Part shown: piece by piece, positions 51,302 through 60,026 of the stretch
Layout of the letters: each line of letters begins with the position of its first letter
How positions within the stretch are numbered: the stretch's first letter is position 1
Assembly: GCA_965225895.1 (NCBI GenBank)
Contig: CBDDBR010000011.1
Span: forward strand, 186,001 to 250,000
Length of the DNA: 64,000 bases
Source of the DNA: Endobugula sp965225895
GTDB taxonomy: Bacteria; Pseudomonadota; Gammaproteobacteria; Pseudomonadales; Cellvibrionaceae
Direction: 5' to 3'
Notes under the pieces: model-generated
The model's input: only the letters and a program-made list of their open reading frames with translations
Database searches by the model: none
Told to the model about the DNA's origin: nothing
Program-made: the position numbers and the translations under genes

Positions 51302-53494
51302 TTATGCGGCTTCCATGATTTTTACGGCTGCAGCTTCGTTACGTTTGTTGACAATTAAAGGTGCGCATAGCGTGTCATTATCATGAATAACGACACAATC
51401 TAGACACTGAAAACATTCCTGATAATCAATCTCACCGCTTTTCTTAATGGATTGATATTGGCAGGCGTTTTTACATAGCTGGCATGGGCTGCCGCATTCT
51501 TTACGACGCTGTAGCCAGTTGAAAATACGGAATTTGCCAAATAATGCCATTGCTGCACCTAGTGGACATACATAGCGGCAGTAGCCTTTAAATACGAATA
51601 CGCTGAGTAAGACCATGGCAACGGCCCATAATGTAAATGGCCAGAATCTAACAAAGAAAAAAGTAATGCTCGTTTTAAAGGGTTCTATCTCAACTAAGCG
51701 ATCAGCCCATGTGGCGGATAAAAATGCTGCTGCGATAATTGCAAACAGTACAACATATTTCATTTTTTTCAGATGCGCATCGAGTTTTACTGAAGGTTCG
51801 AATTGCTTGAGCTTTAGTTTTGAAAAAATATTAGTAACGAGTTCTTGGAATGCGCCAAAAGGGCATAGCCAGCCACAAAACGTGCCTCGTCCCCAGATAA
51901 AGAAGGTGGCGATAACAAAGATCCAAATAAGCGTGGTCATTGGATCGTACAAGAAGAAGTTTAATCCTCCGCCAGCCATTAAAGATTGAATGGAGCCTGT
52001 AATGTTGACGATAGATAGTTGTCCTTGTGCATGCCACCCAATAAAGAATAAGCAAAAGGTTAAATAGCTTGCTCTAAATATTTTGAAGTGGCGAGGGTGT
52101 TTCGTTAACAATGTTGGTTTTGTTAATACAACGGATAATACAATTAAGCCTATTGCAAGTATTGCGATATCCCATAGGCGATCTGTCCAGATAGAGTGCC
52201 ATGTTTTATTACCGCTTTCGGGTTCAAAGTAGTAATCATCGGGTACGGTATATTTAAATTCTACACTTTTGGTCGTGGGGCTGAGGTAGGCTTCTTTATC
52301 GCCACGAGTAATAGCTAGTTCAAATTCTAATGCCTGAGAAATGTCTAAGCCTGCTGGCCCAATAATATGAAAAGCCATCCAGTTTGCATCGCTGAGTGCG
52401 GGTGGAAGTTTTATCTTATATTCTGGATCAAACAAATCTAGTCTTTCATTAAAGTCTAGATCTCGCATTTCTACAGGAAGGCCACTTTGGCGTAGTGTGA
52501 GGCGGTCAGATATATTACCGCGAGTAAAAGTGTCTGATACAAAAGAGTAGCGCCCCTTGCTAACCGCTAAAATAGCATGATCATTCTTTTTTAAGTTTTC
52601 CTGTAAAAACTCCCACGACTGCGGTGTTAGCAAGTTTTTTCCTAGTGTGGGAATGGCTAAATCCATGACGTATATATCAATAAATGTGTCGTCTGGATTG
52701 GCTAATGCTTCTGGGTCTCTGCCTTCTGCATCGGTATCAATAAATATGGCTTCAATATCTTTATTACTTAGCGTTTGTCTTTGAATGAGTCCTGTGTCAA
52801 TGAGCTCTTGCCATGACATTTCTTTAAATACATCGGGTTCAATTTTAGCAATGAGATCAGGATCTTTACTGCCACCAAAGCCTAATTTGGCGCGAGCGAC
52901 TTTAAGGCCAGAAGATAATAATGTTTGGTTAAGAATGCGAATAGAGGCTGTTGCACCACTTACGCCATCTAAGTAAATGTTTTTTGTATCGTTTGTTCTT
53001 TTTTGCCCTTGTTTTTCACCAAATTTAATATTTTGCATGAGAGACAGTCCCTTGTATTGACTGGCAAAGTCAATCATAGGCTGTTCACCAATGCCTGCTA
53101 CAAACATAGGTTCTCGGTGATATAAGACTTGTACATCAATAAACTCACCGTTGTTATCCATGGCAATCAGTAAGTTATATGGGATGCCCATAAAACCAGG
53201 GATAGATGAAAAATCGATAGATTCATAAACATAACCAATAAGGTGAACGCCTGTGACTTCTTGTCTTGATAGTGGCCATACATCAATTTCTTCATCTTTC
53301 TCACCGATAACATAAGGGTAAGGATAAAGCTCTTCTAGCTTTTCTTTGGTCATAATACTGACCACTTCATCAACGATATAACTGAGTTTTGTGGTAGCGC
53401 CACCATCGCCGCCAGCGGCATGAAGTGATAGTGATGTGGCCATAAAACAGAAAAAGGCCAGAATACCGATTGTTATTTTTTTTATGTTCATCAT
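51302..53494 (-). CDS. Orphan NosR/NirI-type flavin and iron-sulfur membrane protein
   Basis: A 730-residue protein with a signal peptide (about 1-27), a periplasmic FMN-binding domain with the flavinylation motif D176-G-V-S-G-A-T182, a second periplasmic region, five or six membrane helices (about 441-650) and cytoplasmic cysteine motifs: CGWLCPFGAF, CRYVCPLGA, then two cluster sets in CGSPCQLCKNACQ and CFQCLDC. This is the full NosR plan, an electron carrier to nitrous oxide reductase. No nosZ, D, F, Y or L is nearby, so it may serve another periplasmic acceptor. ApbE would be needed to attach FMN. Confidence 0.88.
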   Translation of the reverse strand: MMNIKKITIGILAFFCFMATSLSLHAAGGDGGATTKLSYIVDEVVSIMTKEKLEELYPYPYVIGEKDEEIDVWPLSRQEVTGVHLIGYVYESIDFSSIPGFMGIPYNLLIAMDNNGEFIDVQVLYHREPMFVAGIGEQPMIDFASQYKGLSLMQNIKFGEKQGQKRTNDTKNIYLDGVSGATASIRILNQTLLSSGLKVARAKLGFGGSKDPDLIAKIEPDVFKEMSWQELIDTGLIQRQTLSNKDIEAIFIDTDAEGRDPEALANPDDTFIDIYVMDLAIPTLGKNLLTPQSWEFLQENLKKNDHAILAVSKGRYSFVSDTFTRGNISDRLTLRQSGLPVEMRDLDFNERLDLFDPEYKIKLPPALSDANWMAFHIIGPAGLDISQALEFELAITRGDKEAYLSPTTKSVEFKYTVPDDYYFEPESGNKTWHSIWTDRLWDIAILAIGLIVLSVVLTKPTLLTKHPRHFKIFRASYLTFCLFFIGWHAQGQLSIVNITGSIQSLMAGGGLNFFLYDPMTTLIWIFVIATFFIWGRGTFCGWLCPFGAFQELVTNIFSKLKLKQFEPSVKLDAHLKKMKYVVLFAIIAAAFLSATWADRLVEIEPFKTSITFFFVRFWPFTLWAVAMVLLSVFVFKGYCRYVCPLGAAMALFGKFRIFNWLQRRKECGSPCQLCKNACQYQSIKKSGEIDYQECFQCLDCVVIHDNDTLCAPLIVNKRNEAAAVKIMEAA

Positions 53495-54188
53495 TTAACC
53501 CTTGCTAAATTAACTGATTTTTTGAGAACTTTCTAAGTCATTTAATACTACTGGATTGTATGTTTAGTGTTTTTTAGCCTCATTGTAAAAATTGAAAAGC
53601 TATTTTCAGAATGTTTTTTTGAAGGTGAATTTTTATGACATGATAAAAGGCTTTGATGGGCTTGTGCTATATGTATGTTCTTCTGTTGTTCGTGCCCCTG
53701 TCCTTTTTACTGTCCTTTTTATTGTTTTTTTGTGTGAAAATTTTCTTGATTCTTTTATTTTTTTATAGAAATTTATTATTGTGAATAGTTAAAAATTATT
53801 TTTTTTGTATGATAACTAACTTAATATGTTGGTGATACAGTTGATGCGCAATTAATAGAGAATAATTTATTTACAGCCTGGTTTTGTCATCAAATATAAC
53901 ATTTTTGTTTTGCTGGTTTGATTTTTCTATTGCTTGAGTAGGTATTTGTGTCTATGGCGGTGTGTGTCTGGGGCTAAGGTGTTAACGCGGTTATTTTATA
54001 TTATATGAGTTGATATAGCGCCAATTGTAATAATTGCGCCACCTAAGATGGGGTTGTGATCGCTTATAAGGTATTATTGTTTTTTTAGTTAGGTGCTACC
54101 CTTCGTATTTTTTGGTAGGCAATGCCTTGGAGTGTTGTTTATATTGAACAGTGTTGAAGGGTGTGCGCGTGTTAGGTGTGGAGAGGTT
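53495..54188. other. 694-base AT-rich gene-free region
   Basis: This stretch upstream of the NosR-like gene has no supported coding frame. It must hold the NosR-like promoter on the minus strand. A hairpin GCGC-C-AATT / AATTGCGC with loop GTAAT lies at 54018-54039. No TTGAT-N4-ATCAA FNR/Dnr box was seen. Its T-rich composition differs from the flanking genes. Confidence 0.5.
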
Positions 54189-54626
54189 ATGCCAGAAAAG
54201 CATTTTTATTTTTCTTTGGGCGCGGTAGCTGGTTCAGCTATATGTGCGGTGATAGCTAAAAAGCGTCATGCTTGGCGTAAAACGAGTGCGTTTGTGCAGT
54301 GGTTGTACCATAAAGAGCCTCATTGGTTTTTATATTTTCCGTTAGTCATATTTTTTGTGGGGCTGTGGGGGTTGGTTCCTGATATTGTTCATCTTTTTGG
54401 GTGGCTGCCAAAAGAAGAAACGCGCTCAGCGCTATTTGATGCCTTTTTCTTTCATTCAACATTTGAGCATATAGAGAACACATCGCCTTTGGTTGATCGT
54501 TATTTGAATCTGTTGGGGCAGGTGTTGCTTAGTATTGTTGCCCTATCTGTTATGGTTTATTACGTGAAGCAGATTAAAAAAGCGGCAGCCGATCGCAGTG
54601 AAAATCGCGTAAAGCGCAAATCATAG
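54189..54626 (+). CDS. Small membrane protein of unknown function
   Basis: A 145-residue protein from ATG 54189, 5 bases after GGAG; the frame stays open back to 54093. Membrane segments lie at about 5-20, 47-67 and 107-125, with a basic tail (KQIKKAAADRSENRVKRKS). The central part HWFLYFPLVIFFVGLWGLVPDIVHLF includes a possible polar P-D-I-x-H motif, and FFFHSTFEHIE adds histidines and a glutamate. It resembles the protein encoded at 50473-50838. No function can be named. Confidence 0.7.
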   Translation: MPEKHFYFSLGAVAGSAICAVIAKKRHAWRKTSAFVQWLYHKEPHWFLYFPLVIFFVGLWGLVPDIVHLFGWLPKEETRSALFDAFFFHSTFEHIENTSPLVDRYLNLLGQVLLSIVALSVMVYYVKQIKKAAADRSENRVKRKS

Positions 54627-55607
54627 TTATTTGTTTCTTTTTGAGTTGAAGATATCTGTCAACACGCTGTGTTTGATAATACTGCGAATAAAATGAGGTG
54701 GGGAACGCTCTTCTTTGTTTTGTATGATGGCTCTGATGTTCCATAAGGTAGTGCAAGTAATGAGTGCTATATCAGTGAGTGCAGAATATAAGCGGCCATG
54801 GTTTTTAGAATAATAATAACGGCGGGATTCAAACCAATACGTAGGTAATCGTTGATTGGTTTTTTTATTATTACTCACTCCCGTTGAAGCGCCAGAGATG
54901 TGAAATACGCGGCTGTCAGGGCAGGCCCATACGGAGAAGTTTGCTTGCTGTGCACGATAGAAAAGATCGACTTCCTCAAAATATAAGAAATATGCAGGAT
55001 CAAACCCTTTGAGCTGATAGAGGCATTCTGCTTTTACCATAAATGATGCTCCAGTGAGCCAGTCTGCAGGATAGGGTTTGTTTTTGATGGAAATGGCTGT
55101 GGTGTGTTGGCTAAATAATCTATCCACTATCCCTATTTTTAATGCCGACAAAATCACGTTAGGGATGCGTGGAAATCGAAAGGCGCCTGCGCGTGGTATA
55201 TTTTCGCTGTTTACCAGTACGCTACCTGAGAAATCAATGTTGGGGTGTTGCTGCATGCAAGTAAGTAGTGCATTGCCGCTATCGTTAAATACTCGAGTAT
55301 CTGGGTTGAGTAGCCAAAAATGGGATGGTGAAAATGATTTGGCTGCTTCTATACCTGCGTTACACCCTTGGCCAAAGCCTAAATTTTGGGGTAATTTGAT
55401 CATTTGAACATGGTCAGACAGTTGCTGTAGCTGGCAGTGTTGTTGAATAAGTGAGCAGGTGTCATCTGTTGAAGCATTATCAATGATGAATAGTCGATGC
55501 GGGCTGTTGCGAATAAATGGTGTTATGGCTGTAAGATAGTCATTGATAAAGTCATGGCTGTTGTAGGTTACGGTAATAATGGCCACGCATGGTTGTGTTA
55601 TACTCAC
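54627..55607 (-). CDS. Glycosyltransferase family 2 (rhamnosyltransferase-like)
   Basis: A GT-A fold transferase of 326 residues from GTG 55607 behind GCGAGA; TTG 55661 would add 18 residues. VAIITVTYNSHDF, IDNASTDDT, NLGFGQGCNAGIEAA and LLNPDTRV with a DxD-like end, then FYFEEVD-type acid residues, follow the WbbL-like rhamnosyltransferase pattern. dTDP-rhamnose would come from the rfb genes at 61505 onward. It faces the opposite way from the rest of the cluster. Donor is inferred. Confidence 0.85.
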   Translation of the reverse strand: MSITQPCVAIITVTYNSHDFINDYLTAITPFIRNSPHRLFIIDNASTDDTCSLIQQHCQLQQLSDHVQMIKLPQNLGFGQGCNAGIEAAKSFSPSHFWLLNPDTRVFNDSGNALLTCMQQHPNIDFSGSVLVNSENIPRAGAFRFPRIPNVILSALKIGIVDRLFSQHTTAISIKNKPYPADWLTGASFMVKAECLYQLKGFDPAYFLYFEEVDLFYRAQQANFSVWACPDSRVFHISGASTGVSNNKKTNQRLPTYWFESRRYYYSKNHGRLYSALTDIALITCTTLWNIRAIIQNKEERSPPHFIRSIIKHSVLTDIFNSKRNK

Positions 55608-55757
55608 GACGATCTCGCTATATGATAAATGGGTAGTTGGGGTTGATATATTAGGGGGCAATGTACCATATCCTAGATAAAACAGGGCCTATTTAGGCAT
55701 GATTCTCTAGTGGGTACTTAGAGAGTTATTATGCTTTTGTTGTTGGTGATAATGTAG

Positions 55758-56342
55758 ATGGGCGAGTTTATACATAAAAAAGCGGCACCGTTATGGGATG
55801 GTTCTAGCAATCGAAATCCTAAAGGTATTAGTTTTTGGGCATTGATAAAAGAAGATTTTAATACCCATAATAGAGAAATGTTGTCGCAAGGCTTTTTGGC
55901 GTTATTTGTTAACCGCTTCGGCAATTGGCGTATGGATATTGGTGTGCGTTTATTACGTTTGCCTTTTTCTTTGATTTATCTAGTGTTAGCTAAGTGGGTT
56001 CAAATGTTTTGCGGTATTAAATTGGATTACACCGTTCAAGTGGGGCGACGTGTTAAATTAGAACATTTTGGCGGTATGATTCTTGGTGCTAGAGCGATTG
56101 GGGATGATGTTGTTATTCGGCAAAATGTCACGTTCGGTATTAAAACACCATCAGACCTATCTGCTAAGCCCACGATAGAAAAGGGCGTGAGTATTGGCGC
56201 GGGTGCGGTAATTGTGGGTGATATTACTATTGGCGAGTATAGTAAAGTTGGGCCTAATACCGTTGTTATAGATAATGTACCAGCCTTTTCAGTGGTATTG
56301 CCTGAAAAAGCGGTGGTTGTCTCTCGAGATAAGGCTTGTTAA
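55758..56342 (+). CDS. Serine acetyltransferase-like hexapeptide acyltransferase
   Basis: A 194-residue protein. An N-terminal part like that of serine acetyltransferases (FWALIKEDFNTHNRE) is followed by left-handed beta-helix hexapeptide repeats: GARAIGDDVVIRQNVTFG, IEKGVSIGAGAVIVGDITIGEYSKVGPNTVVI. The histidine in KLEHFGGMILG is the probable catalytic base. In this setting it most likely acetylates a sugar of the polysaccharide rather than serine. It is first in a plus-strand run of transfer and assembly genes. Confidence 0.82.
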   Translation: MGEFIHKKAAPLWDGSSNRNPKGISFWALIKEDFNTHNREMLSQGFLALFVNRFGNWRMDIGVRLLRLPFSLIYLVLAKWVQMFCGIKLDYTVQVGRRVKLEHFGGMILGARAIGDDVVIRQNVTFGIKTPSDLSAKPTIEKGVSIGAGAVIVGDITIGEYSKVGPNTVVIDNVPAFSVVLPEKAVVVSRDKAC

Positions 56343-56405
56343 AGCGTCGCCGTCTCTTCTTTGATAGTTTTTGCATATTCCTGTGTAGGTAGAGTGTTGT
56401 TGAAT

Positions 56406-57395
56406 ATGGCTAATGTTGATGTTGGTGTGGTAATTATTGGTCGTAACGAAGGTGATCGCTTAAAGCGGTGTGTTCGTTCTTTGGCTCGCTATGAATGCTC
56501 GATGGTTTATGTGGACTCAGGCTCTACCGATGATAGTGTGAGTTTTGTCTTGGGTGAAGGCTTTGATGTTGTTGAGTTGGATATGACAACTCCTTTTAGT
56601 GCGGCTCGAGCCCGTAATGAGGGTTATCGCTATTTAATTCAGCAATATCCTTGTATTGATTTTATTCAATTTGTTGATGGTGATTGTGAGGTATGTGCAG
56701 GCTGGATATTTTTGGCGCGAGATCATTTATTGCAAAATGAATCTGTAGCCTCCGTCTGTGGTCGCCGTAAAGAGCGTTATCCCGAAAGCAGCATTTATAA
56801 TCAATTATGTGATATTGAATGGAATACCCCTGTTGGTATTGCTCAGGCTACAGGAGGTGACTTTCTGTGCCGTAAGCAGGCGTTGGTCGATGTAAAAGGG
56901 TTTGACCCTCAAGTCATTGCAGGTGAGGAGCCTGAAATGTGTTTTAGGATGCGCCAGCAAGGTTGGAAAATTGAGCGCTTAGATGCAGATATGACATGGC
57001 ATGATGCAGCTATGACGTCATTGTCGCAAATGTATAAGCGTTATGAGCGCAGTGGTCACGCTTATGCGCAAGGTTTTTCCATGCACGGCAGTAGTGAGGA
57101 GCGATATTATCGAGCGGATGTGCAGCGTATTGTTTTGTGGGCGTGCGTAATTCCTGTATGGATACTATTGATAATGTGCTTTTTAGGGGGCGCAAGCGTG
57201 TTATTGTTGTTGGTTTACCCCTTGAAAATTGTACACATATTTATGAGGGAGGTTAAGGGCAGGGAGGTGCGTGTAGCTTTGGCTTATGCAAGCTCGTTGG
57301 TGCTGGGTAAATTCCCTCAATTTGTTGGCATGATGAGCTTTTATATTAAGCGCTTTTTGGGTCGGCAATTTCAAATTATTGAATATAAGCGTTAA
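56406..57395 (+). CDS. Glycosyltransferase family 2
   Basis: A 329-residue inverting GT-A transferase. VVIIGRNEGDRLKRCVRSL, VYVDSGSTDDSV, FVDGDCEV (DGD metal motif) and GEEPEMCFRMRQQGW are in the right order, followed by two membrane segments near the C-terminus (about 250-285). Membrane-anchored GT2 enzymes of this shape build lipid-linked repeat units in the cytoplasm. Donor and acceptor cannot be read. ATG 56406 is chosen; upstream TTG 56361 lacks support. Confidence 0.86.
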   Translation: MANVDVGVVIIGRNEGDRLKRCVRSLARYECSMVYVDSGSTDDSVSFVLGEGFDVVELDMTTPFSAARARNEGYRYLIQQYPCIDFIQFVDGDCEVCAGWIFLARDHLLQNESVASVCGRRKERYPESSIYNQLCDIEWNTPVGIAQATGGDFLCRKQALVDVKGFDPQVIAGEEPEMCFRMRQQGWKIERLDADMTWHDAAMTSLSQMYKRYERSGHAYAQGFSMHGSSEERYYRADVQRIVLWACVIPVWILLIMCFLGGASVLLLLVYPLKIVHIFMREVKGREVRVALAYASSLVLGKFPQFVGMMSFYIKRFLGRQFQIIEYKR

Positions 57396-57431
57396 CCATT
57401 AGCGCAAACATTTTATGGTAGAGATAGTAGA

Positions 57432-58793
57432 TTGGCCCTTGATATTGAACACGTAAAACCGTCATGGATAAAAAGAATAAGCTCACCCTTTAAAGTGAAA
57501 GATAAGGGAACGCAAGCATTGGTGATCACCAATGTACTGGGTAATATTATTCGGCTATTGAGTAATTTAATTTTAGCCAGATTTTTAAGTCCCGAAGCGT
57601 TTGCGATTACTGGTTTAGCGTCTGCAGTTGTCTTTGCGTTTAATATGGTGTCAGACGGTGGTTTTCGAGCATTTATTCTTCGTCATAAAATAGGCGGTGA
57701 TGATCGTGTTTTGAATACATTGTGGACGACTAAATTATTGCGTAATGTCATATTGGCATGCTTGTTATTTTTCTTTTCTTCCCATATAGCGGCATTTTTT
57801 GATATTGCGGAGTTAGGCTCTGTTCTTCAAGTGCTGTGCCTACTTTTTATTTTTGACGGCCTTTTACCGATTGGCTTTCTCTCAATACAGAGGGAAAATC
57901 GTGTATCAGTTGTGATGTATATTCAATTTTTTTGTACAGTGCTTGCTGTTATTTATTCTGTAGTCGGTGTGTATTATTACCAATCTTATTGGCCCATTAT
58001 TCATTCAATGATATTAAAATATATTCTACAAATGATTGTTGGGTATATTGTAATTGGTCGTGCGGGCACGGCTTTTTCAATTGATAAAAAAATCTTTAAA
58101 GAGTTTTTAGCTTGGGCTAAATATATTATCCCTTCCAGTATTATCACGTTATTGCTAATGCAGTTTGATAAGGTGATTCTCGCAAAAAGTTTAACGATAA
58201 CAGAGCTTGGCTTGTATTTTGTAGCCTTTAATTTCTCCTCTGCCGCTGCGGCATTTGCTATCCAATATGCTAGAAACGTTGTGCAGCCCTATATTGCTAT
58301 AGTGTATCGAGAGGCGCCTGAAACGTTTAAACAAAAGTACTACAATAAACGTATTAACATTTCTTTTGTTATTGCGTTGCTATTAGGTGGTTTAAGTGGT
58401 GCAAGCACCGTGTTTTTTGATGTTCTGTACGATGACCGCTATTTAGATGCCGCTTATTATTTATCAATTTTGTTGATTATGCCTGTCATGGCTTTGATTA
58501 CATATCCTGCAGAAATAGCGCTTATTTTGCATGGCGAGCTTAGGATGACATTACTGGCGAATGGTATGCGTTTACTTTGGTTCGTATGTGCTACTTGGAT
58601 TGGTTATGTTTTGTGGGGTGTGTTTGGATTATTATTAGCTATCGGGTTGGTTGAATTATTACCTGCTATTTATATGGGGGTGAAGTTAGTAAGACTTCAT
58701 CTTTTTAAGCCGTTCCAAGAAGTAATGATTATATTTTCTGCTTTGCTGGGTTTTGGTATCAGCTATTTCTGTATTTCGTTGTTTTCATTATGA
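57432..58793 (+). CDS. Wzx-like polysaccharide flippase
   Basis: A 453-residue membrane protein with about 12-14 segments and the N-terminal pattern of the oligosaccharide exporter family: IIRLLSNLILARFLSPEAFAITGLASAVV. It should flip undecaprenyl-linked repeat units across the inner membrane, upstream of a polymerase. It starts with TTG at 57432 (no ATG fits) behind GAGATAG. The start is therefore less certain. Confidence 0.85.
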   Translation: MALDIEHVKPSWIKRISSPFKVKDKGTQALVITNVLGNIIRLLSNLILARFLSPEAFAITGLASAVVFAFNMVSDGGFRAFILRHKIGGDDRVLNTLWTTKLLRNVILACLLFFFSSHIAAFFDIAELGSVLQVLCLLFIFDGLLPIGFLSIQRENRVSVVMYIQFFCTVLAVIYSVVGVYYYQSYWPIIHSMILKYILQMIVGYIVIGRAGTAFSIDKKIFKEFLAWAKYIIPSSIITLLLMQFDKVILAKSLTITELGLYFVAFNFSSAAAAFAIQYARNVVQPYIAIVYREAPETFKQKYYNKRINISFVIALLLGGLSGASTVFFDVLYDDRYLDAAYYLSILLIMPVMALITYPAEIALILHGELRMTLLANGMRLLWFVCATWIGYVLWGVFGLLLAIGLVELLPAIYMGVKLVRLHLFKPFQEVMIIFSALLGFGISYFCISLFSL

Positions 58794-58809
58794 GAGTGAT
58801 TGTTGTCTT

Positions 58810-60012
58810 ATGAATATTGTGGTTGTTACACCTTCTTGGCCGCAGGATGGAAACCCTAACGGTATCGTGACTTATTATACGCATCTTGTACCGGCAATGA
58901 TTGAGTTAGGGCATGAGGTGCATGTAATTACTTTTCGGTCTTCTGATGTTAGTGAAAATGTACATGTGATTGACTACCCATTATCTGTCTTCGAGAAGCT
59001 TGTATGCAAGTTGGTTTCATTTTTTGATGCGGGGTATAGGCAGTATTTTATTAATGCTAAGTCGATTGCTTATACACTTGAAAAAATTAATGCTAAATCA
59101 CCTATTGATATTGTGCAGATGGAGGATTCTTTTGGATGGCATTATATTGTTAGTGCGTTATCTAAAAAAATAGGCTCTTTTCCTGTGGTTATGCGATTAC
59201 ATGGGCCGTATTTTTTAAATTCTTTTGAAGCAACAACCGCTAAAGAGACTAAAAAGCGTTTAGAGCGAGAGGCAAAGGCTTTTTTAGCTGCGAAATTTGT
59301 GACGTCGCCTTCTAAAGACGTGCTGGAGGCCACGCAAAACAAGTACGGTCAGTCTTGGTTAGAGGCTGATGTGATTGGCAATGCTATGCCAGTACAGAAT
59401 GCTGATAAACAATGGCAGTTATCATCAATAATGGCCCAGCAAATATTATTTGTTGGTCGGTTTGATAACCATAAGGGGGGGGATGTTATGCTGCATGCTT
59501 TTTTTAAAGTCAAGGCTCTTATGCCGCATGCCTCTTTAATTTTTATTGGTCCTGATAAAGGGTTAGAAGAAAATGGTTATAAGTTAAACGTAGAGCAATT
59601 CTTAGACAAATATCAATATGATGCAGATTGCGGTATTCAGTTTTTAGGTAAGCAAGATAAAAATACAATTAATGCTTATCGTCAATCATCACATGTTACG
59701 GTGGTTGCCTCTCGATATGAAACATTTGGCAACGTGGCACTCGAAGCTTTTGCTAGTGCTTCACCTCTTGTTTGCTCTGATGCGGGGGCGTTAACGGAAA
59801 TAGTGCAGGATGATGTGTCGGGGTTAATATTTAAAAGTGAAGATGATGTTGCGTTGGCAGAAAAAATTATGCAGATATTTCATTCTGATTCGCTGGCTAG
59901 CCGTTTGTCGGCAGGTGGTTTAGCGCGGGTGAATGCACAGTTTTCTCCTTTGGCGGCTGCACAAAAAACGGTTGGTGCTTTTTCAAAAGCTGTCGCACAT
60001 AGTGAGCAGTGA
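58810..60012 (+). CDS. Glycosyltransferase family 4
   Basis: A 400-residue GT-B retaining transferase. The N-terminal domain begins MNIVVVTPSWPQDGNPNGIVTYY; the C-terminal domain holds ILFVGRFDNHKGGDVML and the nucleotide-sugar motif SRYETFGNVALEAFASASPLVCSDAGALTEIV with E-x7-E. It starts 16 bases after the flippase stop, and is probably co-transcribed. The sugar is unknown. Confidence 0.9.
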   Translation: MNIVVVTPSWPQDGNPNGIVTYYTHLVPAMIELGHEVHVITFRSSDVSENVHVIDYPLSVFEKLVCKLVSFFDAGYRQYFINAKSIAYTLEKINAKSPIDIVQMEDSFGWHYIVSALSKKIGSFPVVMRLHGPYFLNSFEATTAKETKKRLEREAKAFLAAKFVTSPSKDVLEATQNKYGQSWLEADVIGNAMPVQNADKQWQLSSIMAQQILFVGRFDNHKGGDVMLHAFFKVKALMPHASLIFIGPDKGLEENGYKLNVEQFLDKYQYDADCGIQFLGKQDKNTINAYRQSSHVTVVASRYETFGNVALEAFASASPLVCSDAGALTEIVQDDVSGLIFKSEDDVALAEKIMQIFHSDSLASRLSAGGLARVNAQFSPLAAAQKTVGAFSKAVAHSEQ

Positions 60013-60026
60013 AATAGTTATATTAT

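Noticed and set aside
53495..54188. FNR/Dnr box for the NosR-like gene
   Set aside because: No TTGAT-N4-ATCAA palindrome was seen on either strand.
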